From: Jonesia denitrificans DSM 20603
Lineage (GTDB): Bacteria > Actinomycetota > Actinomycetes > Actinomycetales > Cellulomonadaceae
Direction of reading: 5' to 3'
Length of the DNA stretch: 64,000 nucleotides
Assembly (NCBI RefSeq): GCF_000024065.1
Contig: NC_013174.1
Coordinates: 2,480,001 to 2,544,000 of the forward strand
The notes under the pieces were generated by a model. The model was not told the origin of the DNA, did not search any database, and was given only the letters and a program-made list of their open reading frames with translations. Below are positions 24,265-32,873 of the stretch, one piece after another. The translations under genes were made by a program, and so were the position numbers. Positions within the stretch are counted from its first letter, which is position 1. Every line of letters starts with the position of its first letter.

Positions 24265-25708
24265 AAGTCACCGTCGCGCTTGGTCGGTTCGAGCCCGGAT
24301 GCTCGCCGGTTTCCTTGCCCTCCTCACATTTTCCTTGGGCACTGCCGGAATCTCCATCTACCTGCTGCAACTCACAGACCTGCAACAACGCATCGATGAG
24401 TCGCTTACTCGGGCAACTGGGCAACTGTCCACAAGCCTCGAATCAGGTATCGATCCGGGCTCAGGTCAGCCTTTCACGAGCATCGACGATGTGTTGTACC
24501 GGGCTATGCAAACCGTGATGCCAGCCCCCAACGAAGGGCTTCTCGCCACCACCAACGGCCAACTTCGGTGGACTGCCCCGTCCACTGTGCCGCTACGTAT
24601 TGAGGAAGACCCTGACCTAGTCGCATATGTCACCAGTGCAAAAACTGACGGTAATGCCACGATCACCACGTTAACCACCGCACAACGCACCTACCGCATT
24701 GTTGTCATACCCATGTCGCTGACCAGCGATCCAACCCCTGGGCTTATCGCCGTGGCATACGACTACACAAAGGAAGTTGCTGACCTCAACCAGTCATTTA
24801 TACCCGCACTGTGGGTCGGTTTGGCCACCCTTGTCACCAGTATCGCGTTGGGGTGGGTTGTCGTGGGGCGGCTCCTCCAGCCGCTCCGACAATTGCGGCA
24901 CACCGCCGCGCAAATCACCGAGGATGATCTCAGCACACGCATTCCCGTCACAGGCAACGATGACCTCGCTGAACTCACCCGAACAGTGAACTCCATGCTG
25001 GACCGAGTAGAAACCGCGATCAGCTCGCAACGGCAACTACTAGACGATGTTGGGCACGAGTTACGCACCCCCGTCACCATCGTGCAAGGGCACCTTGAAC
25101 TTCTTGAAACGACTGACCCGCAAGAGGTTCACACAACCCGAGAACTTGTCCTCGACGAACTTGACCGCATGACGGGCCTCATCAACGACATCGTGCTGCT
25201 CGCCAAAGCCCAACGCACAGATTTTCTGACCCCCAGCGAAGTTGACATTGACGACCTCATGCATGAGGTCACTCACAAAGCCCAACCACTAGGCGCACGA
25301 GAATGGGTTACCAGCGCCACCACGGGCGTCGTGCAAAGTGTGGACCGGCAAAAAATTACTCAAGCACTACTACAACTCGCAGACAACGCTGTGAAGTACT
25401 CGCCAGATAACACACGCATCATTCTCGGAGCGAGCGCCACAAGTACTCACATTTCGTTGTGGGTACAAGATGAGGGATTTGGCATCGCACCAGAAGACCA
25501 CAAGGCAGTTTTCGACAGGTTCCACCGTGGAGACAACGCAAGCAGAGCCGACGGGTCTGGGCTTGGATTGAGCATCGTACAAGCCATTGCAACCGCTCAC
25601 GGCGGCACCGTGAACCTTTCCTCACAGCCTGGTAAAGGAACAACCGTCACGATCACACTGCCACTCACCCATATAGCGATGACCAGCACTGAAAGCGAGA
25701 CACCGTGA
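24254..25708 (+). CDS. Sensor histidine kinase, two-component system
   Basis: About 484 residues from ATG 24254; ATGs at 24248 and 24242 are in frame inside the same GACGAT-rich repeat and equally possible. Two membrane helices (about 15-35 and 183-204) flank an external sensor domain of about 145 residues. Then come HAMP (about 205-258), the H-box VGHELRTPVT (His268), N-box QLADNAVKYSPDN, and G boxes DEGFGI and GSGLGLSI. It phosphorylates the overlapping response regulator. The signal is unknown; no Shine-Dalgarno is visible, consistent with coupled translation. Confidence 0.88.
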   Translation: MTTKSHRRAWSVRARMLAGFLALLTFSLGTAGISIYLLQLTDLQQRIDESLTRATGQLSTSLESGIDPGSGQPFTSIDDVLYRAMQTVMPAPNEGLLATTNGQLRWTAPSTVPLRIEEDPDLVAYVTSAKTDGNATITTLTTAQRTYRIVVIPMSLTSDPTPGLIAVAYDYTKEVADLNQSFIPALWVGLATLVTSIALGWVVVGRLLQPLRQLRHTAAQITEDDLSTRIPVTGNDDLAELTRTVNSMLDRVETAISSQRQLLDDVGHELRTPVTIVQGHLELLETTDPQEVHTTRELVLDELDRMTGLINDIVLLAKAQRTDFLTPSEVDIDDLMHEVTHKAQPLGAREWVTSATTGVVQSVDRQKITQALLQLADNAVKYSPDNTRIILGASATSTHISLWVQDEGFGIAPEDHKAVFDRFHRGDNASRADGSGLGLSIVQAIATAHGGTVNLSSQPGKGTTVTITLPLTHIAMTSTESETP

Positions 25709-26388
25709 GTTCCATTCTGATAATTGAAGATGAAGAACGCATCAGTTCATTCATTGCTAAAGGCTTGAAAAATGCTGGTTATGACACGGTAATTGCCCCA
25801 ACAGCAGCTGACGCACAGTGGGAACTCAACGAGCGCGCTTTCGACCTGGCGATCCTCGACATTGGACTGCCCGACCAAGACGGTTTTTCCCTCCTCAAAA
25901 CAGTGAGAAATGACGGCCATGCCCTACCAGTCATTATTTTGACAGCTCGGACCTCCGTCGACGATACGGTCGCAGGGCTGGAAGGCGGCGCCGACGACTA
26001 CATGCCAAAACCCTTCCGGTTTGAAGAACTCCTTGCACGTGTACGTTTGCGCTTACGCCTCCGTGACAATGAGGGAACAGGGGACAACCCGAGCAGCTCA
26101 CAAGTTCTTATCAACGGCGACCTGCGCCTTGAACTACTCACCCGACGCTGTTTCATTGGCGATCAAGAGGTTGATCTGTCAGCGCGAGAGTTTGCCCTAG
26201 CAGAAACATTCCTACGAAACATTGACATCGTCCTTACCCGAGAAACACTGCTCTCCCGTGTGTGGGGGTATGACTTTGACCCAACATCAAACGTGGTCGA
26301 TGTGTATGTCAGGTACCTGCGCAACAAACTTGGCGCACACCGCTTCGACACAGTTCGAGGTGCGGGGTACCGCATGTCCACCGCATAG
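25705..26388 (+). CDS. OmpR-family response regulator
   Basis: 227 residues, GTG start overlapping the kinase stop by 4 bases. The receiver domain has phospho-acceptor Asp52 (LAILDIGLPD), Thr in ILTART and Lys102 (YMPKPF). The C-terminal winged helix ends VWGYDFDPTSNVVDVYVRYLRNKLG and IRTVRGAGYRM-like sequence. It binds DNA as the output of the adjacent kinase. Targets cannot be read from the sequence; the downstream NfeD/flotillin genes are candidates. Confidence 0.92.
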   Translation: MSSILIIEDEERISSFIAKGLKNAGYDTVIAPTAADAQWELNERAFDLAILDIGLPDQDGFSLLKTVRNDGHALPVIILTARTSVDDTVAGLEGGADDYMPKPFRFEELLARVRLRLRLRDNEGTGDNPSSSQVLINGDLRLELLTRRCFIGDQEVDLSAREFALAETFLRNIDIVLTRETLLSRVWGYDFDPTSNVVDVYVRYLRNKLGAHRFDTVRGAGYRMSTA

Positions 26389-26498
26389 TCTGGGGACTTG
26401 AACACCGAGGTTTCAACCTTTTCTTGTGGAAAAGACCTACGGCTTTTCAGCTTGCGTGAGCTAGATTGTTAGCGTCACGCTTGTTGAAAGGCTTTACA

Positions 26499-26978
26499 GT
26501 GCTCACGTTCGTTATTGTCGGGACCATCGGCCTCGCGCTTCTTCTTTTGTCGATGCTCCTCGGAGAGATCATCGACTTCGCCGATGGTCTCCTGTCTGGG
26601 ACCACCCTCGGCGCTGGTTTCACTGTCTTTGGCGCTGTTGGTGTTATCTCCAGCTCCATGGGTCATGGCTTAGGCACTACGCTCGTTTTTTCCAGTATCG
26701 CTGGCATCGCTTTCCTGTTCATCGTTAACCTCTTTGTGAAGCGCCTCCGCGACACAGAAGATGGTGTGCGCTCCACAGTGGTGGGCATGCAAGGGCTCAG
26801 CACCACAGAAATCACCACCGCCCGTGGTGAAGTTGCACTTGATGACCCCTTGGAACTTGAACGCCGCCTCGCATGGTCGCTGGAACCCATTCCCGCTGAT
26901 ACACGCATCGTTGTGGTGGAACAAAGCGGCTCACGCGTTCGCGTGGAACCCGCCGTATACCCCCAGCCCGACGCGTAA
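26499..26978 (+). CDS. NfeD-like membrane protein
   Basis: 159 residues from GTG 26499 (GAAAGG upstream); a TTG at 26466 would extend it by 11. Membrane helices at about 1-20, 35-55 and 65-88, then a soluble domain of about 70 residues with TTEITTARGEVALDDP and a C-terminal VVVEQSGSRVRVEPA strand. The domain has the NfeD OB-fold layout, though the usual G-x-x-G-x-a wording is weak. NfeD proteins partner with flotillins, and a flotillin gene follows. Confidence 0.7.
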   Translation: MLTFVIVGTIGLALLLLSMLLGEIIDFADGLLSGTTLGAGFTVFGAVGVISSSMGHGLGTTLVFSSIAGIAFLFIVNLFVKRLRDTEDGVRSTVVGMQGLSTTEITTARGEVALDDPLELERRLAWSLEPIPADTRIVVVEQSGSRVRVEPAVYPQPDA

Positions 26979-27081
26979 AGCCCCCAGCCTGCACATAGGT
27001 TTCCCCACCCCCACATCTAACGTTCATCACTGAACATCACCGCCACCCATCAGAAAGGGCTGCCCCTCACGGGGCTATCTC

Positions 27082-28530
27082 ATGGAAGAATCGTCGTCCA
27101 TGCCGGTCATTATCGCGATCCTCGCGCTAGTAATCGTCTTGTTCTCCCTCGTTGGTTTTATCGCGAAGCGTCTACGTCGCGTCCCACCAAACGAAGCACT
27201 GATCATCGTGGGGCGTGGCGCTGGCCGCACCGCCTCCGCTGACTCCACCCAGCGCGTCGTGATCGGTGGACGCGTATTCGTGTGGCCGATTCTGCAACAG
27301 GGCTTCGCTATGTCCCTCGAGCAACGCCAAATCGGTATCACCGTTGAAGGCGTGGACAAAAACCGCATCAAGATCGCCATCAAAGCATCCATTAACTTCA
27401 AAGTCCGTGGTGATGAAGAAGGCGTGCGCCGCGCTGCACAGCGCTTCTTGTCCCAACAAGAACTTCTTACCGAGATCATCAAAGAGTCACTCGAAGGGTC
27501 ACTGCGTTCCATCGTTGGTGACATGAACATCGAGCAGATCATCTCAGACCGCAAGGGCCTGTCTGATCGCGTGGTGGATTCCACCAAACTCGACCTCGCT
27601 GAGCAGGGTTTGCAGGTTGACCTGCTCAACATCTCAGATATTTCCACCCCAGGTTCGGACTACTTGGCCAACCTTGGGCGTGCAGAATCAGCGCGTGCCC
27701 GCCAAGTAGCTGAGGTTTCAGAAGCGGAAGCCAAGCGTGCATCCGAGTTCGCTGTCATCGAGGCCGCGGAACAGATCGCTGAACGCCAAAAGGCACTTGA
27801 CCTGCGTAAAGCCTCCATCAAGGCTGAAACCGACCGTGCAAACGCCCAGGCTGAAGCATCCGGTCAACTTGCTCGCGCCGAGCAAGATCGCCTCGTGGCA
27901 ACACAGCAGCGCGAAGCCCTCGCCGAGCAAGCGAAGGTCACCGAAGAAGAGCTCGACATTTCGGTGCGTAAACCAGCCGAAGCTGAAGCTTACGCCAAGG
28001 TGCAAGAGGCAAATGCTAGCCGTGACGCCGCAAACGCCAACACGGAAGCTGAAGCGTTCAAGCGCACCACCATCGCTGAAGCTAACAAAACCGCTGCGAT
28101 CCAAGACGCCGAAGCTGCCGCTGAATCACTGCGCCGCCAAGGTGAAGCAGAACGTGACCGTCAGGTTGCTCTCGCTGCTGGTATCAAAGCTGAAGGTGAA
28201 GCACGGGCGTTCGCCATCGAAGCTGAAGGTCGCGCTGAGGCTATCGCCACTGACGCAAAGGCTGAGGCACTGCAAAAGTACGGCGAAGCTGCACTTGTTC
28301 AGGAACTCATCGAACGCTTGCCAGAGATCGTCCGCGCCGCTGCCGAACCAGTGGGCAACATTCAGGGCATGACAGTTATCTCCACCGACGGTGCAACTGC
28401 GGTGACCAAGAACGTCACCAGCGTGCTGGCCGAAGGTCAGCAAGTCATCAAGCAACTGACCGGTGTTGACATCGCTGATCTGTTGTCAAAGGCCGCACAC
28501 CGCACTGAAGAGGTCACTCCTGGGAAGTAA
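27082..28530 (+). CDS. Flotillin-like SPFH-domain protein
   Basis: 482 residues. N-terminal membrane helix (5-28), then an SPFH/band 7 domain (about 30-205: VPPNEALIIVGRG, NRIKIAIKASINFKV, SLEGSLRSIVGDMNIEQI, GLQVDLLNISDIS). A long Ala/Glu-rich coiled coil follows (about 210-410: EAEAKRASEFAVIEAAEQ, AEARAFAIEAEG-type repeats), and the C-terminus contains ELIERLPEIVRAAAEPV. It assembles into membrane scaffolds thought to organise microdomains and envelope stress responses. Pairing with NfeD is the classical arrangement. Confidence 0.92.
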   Translation: MEESSSMPVIIAILALVIVLFSLVGFIAKRLRRVPPNEALIIVGRGAGRTASADSTQRVVIGGRVFVWPILQQGFAMSLEQRQIGITVEGVDKNRIKIAIKASINFKVRGDEEGVRRAAQRFLSQQELLTEIIKESLEGSLRSIVGDMNIEQIISDRKGLSDRVVDSTKLDLAEQGLQVDLLNISDISTPGSDYLANLGRAESARARQVAEVSEAEAKRASEFAVIEAAEQIAERQKALDLRKASIKAETDRANAQAEASGQLARAEQDRLVATQQREALAEQAKVTEEELDISVRKPAEAEAYAKVQEANASRDAANANTEAEAFKRTTIAEANKTAAIQDAEAAAESLRRQGEAERDRQVALAAGIKAEGEARAFAIEAEGRAEAIATDAKAEALQKYGEAALVQELIERLPEIVRAAAEPVGNIQGMTVISTDGATAVTKNVTSVLAEGQQVIKQLTGVDIADLLSKAAHRTEEVTPGK

Positions 28531-28574
28531 AACCCCCTGGGTGCCTTAGGAGCTTCATTGCTCTCAGCGCTTTC

Positions 28575-28622
28575 AAAGGGTGTGGGCTCCACTGTTTTTC
28601 ATCAGTGGAGCCCACACCCTTT
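28575..28622 (+). terminator. Strong terminator after the flotillin gene
   Basis: Perfect 20-bp stem (28575-28594 with 28603-28622), loop TTTTTCAT, flanked by A and T runs. It works for the flotillin gene and faces the convergent gene at 28701. Confidence 0.9.
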
Positions 28623-28700
28623 TGTGCGTTGTGAACACCGAAAAACCGCCCGATGCCCCGCTCAGCTACGCATCGGTGTCACGTTGCGCAGTGAGGCTAT

Positions 28701-29135
28701 TTAGGCTGCGCTGGAGGCTGACGGAGCGCTTTGTGGTGACACTGGGGAAACTGCGGTCACCGCGGACACCGGAGACTTAGGTGATTGCGCGGATACAGGT
28801 GATGCTGGGGTGACAGGGCTCTGCGCGGAGACTGGGGTGAGCGCCGATGCCGCGCTCGTTGTTGACGCAGCAGTAGTTGCGGTCGCGGTTGAGGTAGCAG
28901 TTTGCGCTGTCACCGTTGTGGTGGTCGAAGAATTTGCTGTCGCAGCAGGTGAGACGCTGCCGTTAGCAGTTGTGGCTATATCACTCACCGGGGAGGTGCC
29001 CTGCAATTCAGTGGCCTCTAGAACACTGGAGTCTGCAGGTTGTGGGGCTCCTTGACCGCTTGCCATTGCCACCCCACCGGTAACTGCAACTGCTCCGACT
29101 GCGCCTGCCATTGCTAACAAAGTGCGTGCCTTCAT
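28701..29135 (-). CDS. Secreted Ala/Ser/Thr-rich protein with SPVS repeats
   Basis: 144 residues from ATG 29135 (AGGAAAGGTG upstream), although the frame runs up to 29186. It begins with a Sec signal peptide (KARTLLAMAGAVGAVAVTGG, cleavage after about VAMASG). The mature chain is almost all Ala, Ser, Thr, Val, Pro. Its second half has imperfect SPVSAQSP/SPKSPVSAV repeats. No folded domain is evident; it may be a surface or glycosylated low-complexity protein. No sortase signal or lipobox was seen. Confidence 0.65.
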   Translation of the reverse strand: MKARTLLAMAGAVGAVAVTGGVAMASGQGAPQPADSSVLEATELQGTSPVSDIATTANGSVSPAATANSSTTTTVTAQTATSTATATTAASTTSAASALTPVSAQSPVTPASPVSAQSPKSPVSAVTAVSPVSPQSAPSASSAA

Positions 29136-29244
29136 GGTGTTCACCTTTCCTGTCATGAACTCATGTCGTTGTGCTGACAACGTCATCGTGGCAGTGGTTC
29201 ATGAGATGAAGAGGAGAGGACCATGAGAATGTTCTCATGAAGAT

Positions 29245-30477
29245 TTATTGGGCTGACAGCGACCTTTTGATGGGTTGGGTTCCGCCGATGAGGCCTTCAG
29301 CGACTGCAAGCCGTTGGCGGGCAGCGAACTTCCAGTGTGGGTCTTCTTCGTCGCGCGCCCCCGCGATGAGCGACAACACCACCGATGCGGACCGCGCGTA
29401 CAGCCCTTGCGGGTCAATGCCTCGCTGTGCGAGTTCGTTGCTGAACTCGGTGAGGTAGTACCGCACGAAGTCGGGCACGTGGCTATACCGCTGGTCGAGC
29501 GTGGGAAGAACCGCAAGGTGTCCGATGAAACAGGCGAGGTCGTCAATGAGGTAGCCAGGACCCGCTGAATCAATATCGATGATTCCCGTGATCTGTCCAT
29601 CCTGGACAAAGATGTTTGCCTCGTAGAAGTCACCGTGGTTGGCGACGAGCGGGCCACGGTAGGCAGTGTCGAGCACGCGGTTAATGCGGTGCATGAGCGC
29701 GTGAATGCGTGTCGATTCTTCCGGTAGAGCGGTGTCAGCGGCGTGCGCGTACCATTCCAGCCGGTCCGTCCATGCGGGCCGTGCTGGCGCGTTCATGAGG
29801 TCAGCCGGGAACGCCGACAGCACTGACACGATATTCGCTCCGGTGACCGGCGGTGTGCGCCCATCCATGATGGCTTGGGCCATAGGCATCCCGGTCACCC
29901 TCCGGATGGCAAGAACGTCACTGACGGGGTCGCCTAAAAGGTGTGGGACGGGGATTCCGGCGTCGGCGAGCACACGGTGTTTTGTGGCGAGTAGGTCCGC
30001 GTCTTTGCGGAGCACTTTGAGGAATACTTCTCCCAGCGGTTCGGCGAAGGTTGCCTTTAACACGGCGCGACGCAGCGGCCGGTAGGCAAGGGTTTCGAGG
30101 TTGAGGAGGTCCAATTGGCCACCCCAGGTCGCTTGGACTGATTCGGGGACCGATGCGAGGGGAAGGCCTGGTAGGCCAGGGTCGTGGGGGTGCTCCCACA
30201 GGTGGAGAACTCCGATGGGGCTTTCGGTTCGCCATACCCGTGGGGTTCCTGGTTCGACAACTTCGGTGGTGCAGATCAGGTAGGCGGGTTTTGCGTCGGT
30301 GATGATTTCGAAGAGGCCAGATACTCCGGCCCCGGGACGGTGGTGGAGCTCGATGAGGGTGGCTTGCCCGATGTATCCCACTTCACTGGCTACTGCGGCC
30401 ACGAGTTCGGCAATTCCAAGCGATGAGAAGTATGCGACCTGGTCGCGTTCGCTTGCCTGGGCTGTTGTCGGCTCCAT
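29245..30477 (-). CDS. Aminoglycoside-phosphotransferase-fold kinase
   Basis: 410 residues from ATG 30477 (AAAAGGA). APH/choline-kinase fold: ATP-binding strands in the middle, the Brenner motif NHGDFYEANIFV (catalytic Asp with Asn four residues on) and the metal-binding IIDIDSAGPGYLIDDLACFIGHL. It should phosphorylate a small hydroxyl compound. The substrate is unknown and nothing here links it to antibiotics. The N-terminal 150 residues are an unrecognised domain. It neighbours bldC but is separated from it by a terminator. Confidence 0.75.
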   Translation of the reverse strand: MEPTTAQASERDQVAYFSSLGIAELVAAVASEVGYIGQATLIELHHRPGAGVSGLFEIITDAKPAYLICTTEVVEPGTPRVWRTESPIGVLHLWEHPHDPGLPGLPLASVPESVQATWGGQLDLLNLETLAYRPLRRAVLKATFAEPLGEVFLKVLRKDADLLATKHRVLADAGIPVPHLLGDPVSDVLAIRRVTGMPMAQAIMDGRTPPVTGANIVSVLSAFPADLMNAPARPAWTDRLEWYAHAADTALPEESTRIHALMHRINRVLDTAYRGPLVANHGDFYEANIFVQDGQITGIIDIDSAGPGYLIDDLACFIGHLAVLPTLDQRYSHVPDFVRYYLTEFSNELAQRGIDPQGLYARSASVVLSLIAGARDEEDPHWKFAARQRLAVAEGLIGGTQPIKRSLSAQ

Positions 30478-30636
30478 GGTGTCCTTTTCTGTGCGGGCTT
30501 CCATTTCAGCGAAGTTCCCGTTGTGTTGCAACGCGAATCACCGTTCGTGACCGGATGGTGATGTGGTTGCTCTCCCGCTTAACGATGCGCGTTGTTTGGG
30601 CCGTCGGCAAGTGATGAGGGGTGGTGGTGACACACA

Positions 30637-30671
30637 ACAGTGGGGCTGCCGTTGTTCGGCAGCCCCACTGT
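30637..30671 (-). terminator. Terminator of bldC
   Basis: Perfect 14-bp stem ACAGTGGGGCTGCC (30637-30650) with 30658-30671, loop GTTGTTC. It lies just after the leftward bldC gene. Confidence 0.85.
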
Positions 30672-30691
30672 CAGTGTTGTTCTGCGGGGGA

Positions 30692-30931
30692 TCAGTCTTC
30701 TGATTCGCCCTTGTAGAACGGAAGCTGGTCTTCGGGGATCATCATGCCCGAGTTTTCCAGAAGCTTTTCTACTTCGGATTGCTTGTAACGTCGGTGTCCG
30801 CCGAGTGTGCGGATGGACGAGAGTTTGCCGCCCTTTGCCCAGCGGGTCACGGTCTTTGGGTCGACGCGGAACATGCTTGCGACCTCAGCTGGTGTGAGGA
30901 GCGCTTCTTGTTCACCTCTGTTCGCTGCCAT
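30692..30931 (-). CDS. bldC: BldC-type transcriptional regulator
   Basis: 79 residues, a single MerR-like winged helix: LLTPAEVASMFRVDPKTVTR, then WAKGGKLSSIRTLGGHRRY. This is almost the wording of Streptomyces BldC, a developmental and stress regulator that binds cooperatively to direct repeats. The C-terminal extension MIPEDQLPFYKGESED is specific. In non-filamentous actinobacteria its role is less clear. RBS AAAGGGA precedes ATG. Confidence 0.92.
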   Translation of the reverse strand: MAANRGEQEALLTPAEVASMFRVDPKTVTRWAKGGKLSSIRTLGGHRRYKQSEVEKLLENSGMMIPEDQLPFYKGESED

Positions 30932-31249
30932 TGTTGTCCCTTTCTATGCATTGATCCGGCTCCGTCGGATAGGAGCTGCGCGATCGAACCAGTGCGATTT
31001 CTCCATTATTCCAGCGGTTCGACCACACGGTTCGCCGCCGTAGGGTGAAATATCTCACACACCCGCTTCATCGTACCAAATGTGGACAGTTACTCCCGGG
31101 TCGACGCTTCTGCCCGCAGAGGAACGCAAGAATCGAACTGGTCAGGTGGAGGCGTTTCCATGTACCGTTGTTCCACGAACAGATTTATTTGACACACGGG
31201 GCCGCGCATTAGGCTGCCGCCCCGAATCTACGTTGAGGGGGTCGGAGCC
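30932..31249. other. Divergent intergenic region between bldC and the DUF3073 gene
   Basis: About 318 bases that must carry both promoters. A TTGACA at 31189-31194 is followed by TAGGCT at 31210-31215, but the 15-base spacing makes it doubtful. No RNA gene or repeat was recognised. Confidence 0.4.
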
Positions 31250-31444
31250 ATGGGCCGCGGCCGTCAGAAGGCAAAGCAGACGAAGGTTGCCCGCCAGCTG
31301 AAGTACTTCAGCCCTGAGACCAATTACAAGGCCTTAGAGCAGGAGCTTCGTGGCGAGGTCACCACTGAGTCGCGAGTCGGGGACAGTTACTCAGATGAGT
31401 ACGAGGACCACGACCCGTACATGACGTGGCGCGACGAGCGTTGA
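31250..31444 (+). CDS. DUF3073 protein
   Basis: 64 residues. Starts MGRGRQKAKQTKVARQLKY followed by SPETNYKALEQELRG, the diagnostic DUF3073 sequence, with an acidic C-terminus (DSYSDEYEDHDPY). It is a small conserved actinobacterial protein with a basic front half and acidic rear, often near purine genes such as purM and purF, as here. Molecular function unknown. Confidence 0.92.
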   Translation: MGRGRQKAKQTKVARQLKYFSPETNYKALEQELRGEVTTESRVGDSYSDEYEDHDPYMTWRDER

Positions 31445-31549
31445 CGCGCTCATCGTCGGGTCGAGCATTGCGGAGCTGACACACCCGCCACTTCCGCGTC
31501 TCTTGCCCTAGGCAGAGACTCGACTGTCTCACAATGTAATACATCTGAA

Positions 31550-31583
31550 CGAAATCTCGGCATGAGGCCATGCCGAGATTTCG
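31550..31583 (+). terminator. Terminator after the DUF3073 gene
   Basis: 15-bp perfect stem CGAAATCTCGGCATG (31550-31564) with 31569-31583, loop AGGC. No long U-tract. Confidence 0.75.
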
Positions 31584-31640
31584 TGCTGTCTGCAGCCTGC
31601 CACTTGGTGATGATTCGTGACGAAAACACTTCTCAATACG

Positions 31641-31680
31641 TGGTGAGAGGGTCCCATCCTTGAATGGGACCCTCTCACCA
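31641..31680 (-). terminator. Terminator of the purF-purM operon
   Basis: 17-bp perfect stem (31641-31657 with 31664-31680), loop CCTTGA. It lies 66 bases beyond the purM stop on the minus strand and could act on both strands. Confidence 0.8.
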
Positions 31681-31746
31681 TATTTCCGATATCAGGAGTC
31701 AGGCCACATCATCAGCTGCCACCTAGCCCAACACTGTGAGGCGTCG

Positions 31747-32856
31747 TTACACGCGGTAGTCTCCGATCAGAGCCACCTGGCCGCCGTGGACACCTTTCGC
31801 ACCGGTAATGAGCGTCGATCCATCCGGAGCAGGCTTCTCTACGCTCGACACGCGCCCTAGCTCCCACGCAGGCAAACCGGACGCAGCAAGATTCGCAACC
31901 GCCGCATCGACAGATTCCGGTGCCACAATGGCAACCATCCCCACCCCCAGGTTCAAGGTGTTTTCCAAGTCAGTCCACGGCACATCACCCAACGCCTGCA
32001 TGACCGCGAACACCGGCGGAATATCCCACGAAGAGCGATCCACTGTGGCACTCAACCCAACGGGGATCACACGAGCCAAGTTTTGCCCTAACCCGCCCCC
32101 CGTGACATGGGAGAACGCGCGCATGTCAGTACCGAGCGCATCAGCAAGCGACAAGCATGGGGTGGTATACAACCGGGTCGGCTCAAGAAGCTCCTCGCCT
32201 AGCGTCCGCCCGAAGTCGGCGACCTCACGGTCCAACGTCCACCCCGCATGCGCAATGATGGCACGAACCAGCGAATACCCATTGGAGTGCAAACCCGAGG
32301 ATGGCAAGGCAAGGACAACGTCACCATCCTGCACCCGGTCTGGGCCAAGAAGCGCATCAGCCTCGACCACACCCACAGCCGCACCAGCGACGTCGTATTC
32401 GTTCTCAGCCAGCAAACCTGGGTGCTCCGCGGTTTCCCCACCCACAAGAGCGGTACCGGTTTCTTCACACGCTGCCGCAATACCGCGAACAATGTCCGCA
32501 ATACGCTCCGGAACCACTTTGCCGGTTGCAATGTAGTCTGTCATGACCAGTGGGCGGGCCCCGCACACAACGATGTCATCAACAACCATCCCCACGAGGT
32601 CAGCCCCAATGGTGTGGTGAATATCGAGTTGTTGAGCAATGGCCACCTTCGTGCCAACACCGTCAGTCGAGGACGCCAAGAGCGGACGCGTGTAATCCTT
32701 GAGCATGGACGCATCAAAAAGTCCGGCAAAACCACCCACACCGCCCAGCACGTGTGGGCCGTGGGTACGCGCAACAGCGCTCTTCATCAGTTCAACGGCA
32801 CGGTCCCCGGCTGCTGTATCAACACCAGCTCCAGCGTAAGTGATGCGTGTGGCCAC
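31747..32856 (-). CDS. purM: Phosphoribosylformylglycinamidine cyclo-ligase (AIR synthase)
   Basis: 369 residues, GTG start with CAGGAGG. Converts FGAM to AIR with ATP in step 5 of purine synthesis. Typical sequence: GGVGGFAGLFD near the N-terminus, then LLASSTDGVGTK, DIVVCGARPLVMTDYIATG, ALVGGETAEHPG and SHVTGGGLGQNLARV. It lies 17 bases after purF in one operon. Length is normal. Confidence 0.97.
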   Translation of the reverse strand: MATRITYAGAGVDTAAGDRAVELMKSAVARTHGPHVLGGVGGFAGLFDASMLKDYTRPLLASSTDGVGTKVAIAQQLDIHHTIGADLVGMVVDDIVVCGARPLVMTDYIATGKVVPERIADIVRGIAAACEETGTALVGGETAEHPGLLAENEYDVAGAAVGVVEADALLGPDRVQDGDVVLALPSSGLHSNGYSLVRAIIAHAGWTLDREVADFGRTLGEELLEPTRLYTTPCLSLADALGTDMRAFSHVTGGGLGQNLARVIPVGLSATVDRSSWDIPPVFAVMQALGDVPWTDLENTLNLGVGMVAIVAPESVDAAVANLAASGLPAWELGRVSSVEKPAPDGSTLITGAKGVHGGQVALIGDYRV

Positions 32857-32873
32857 GAGTGTTGCCTCCTGTG

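Noticed and set aside
30932-31249. Promoter with TTGACA and TAGGCT
   Set aside because: Spacing of 15 bases and weak -10; not listed as a promoter feature.
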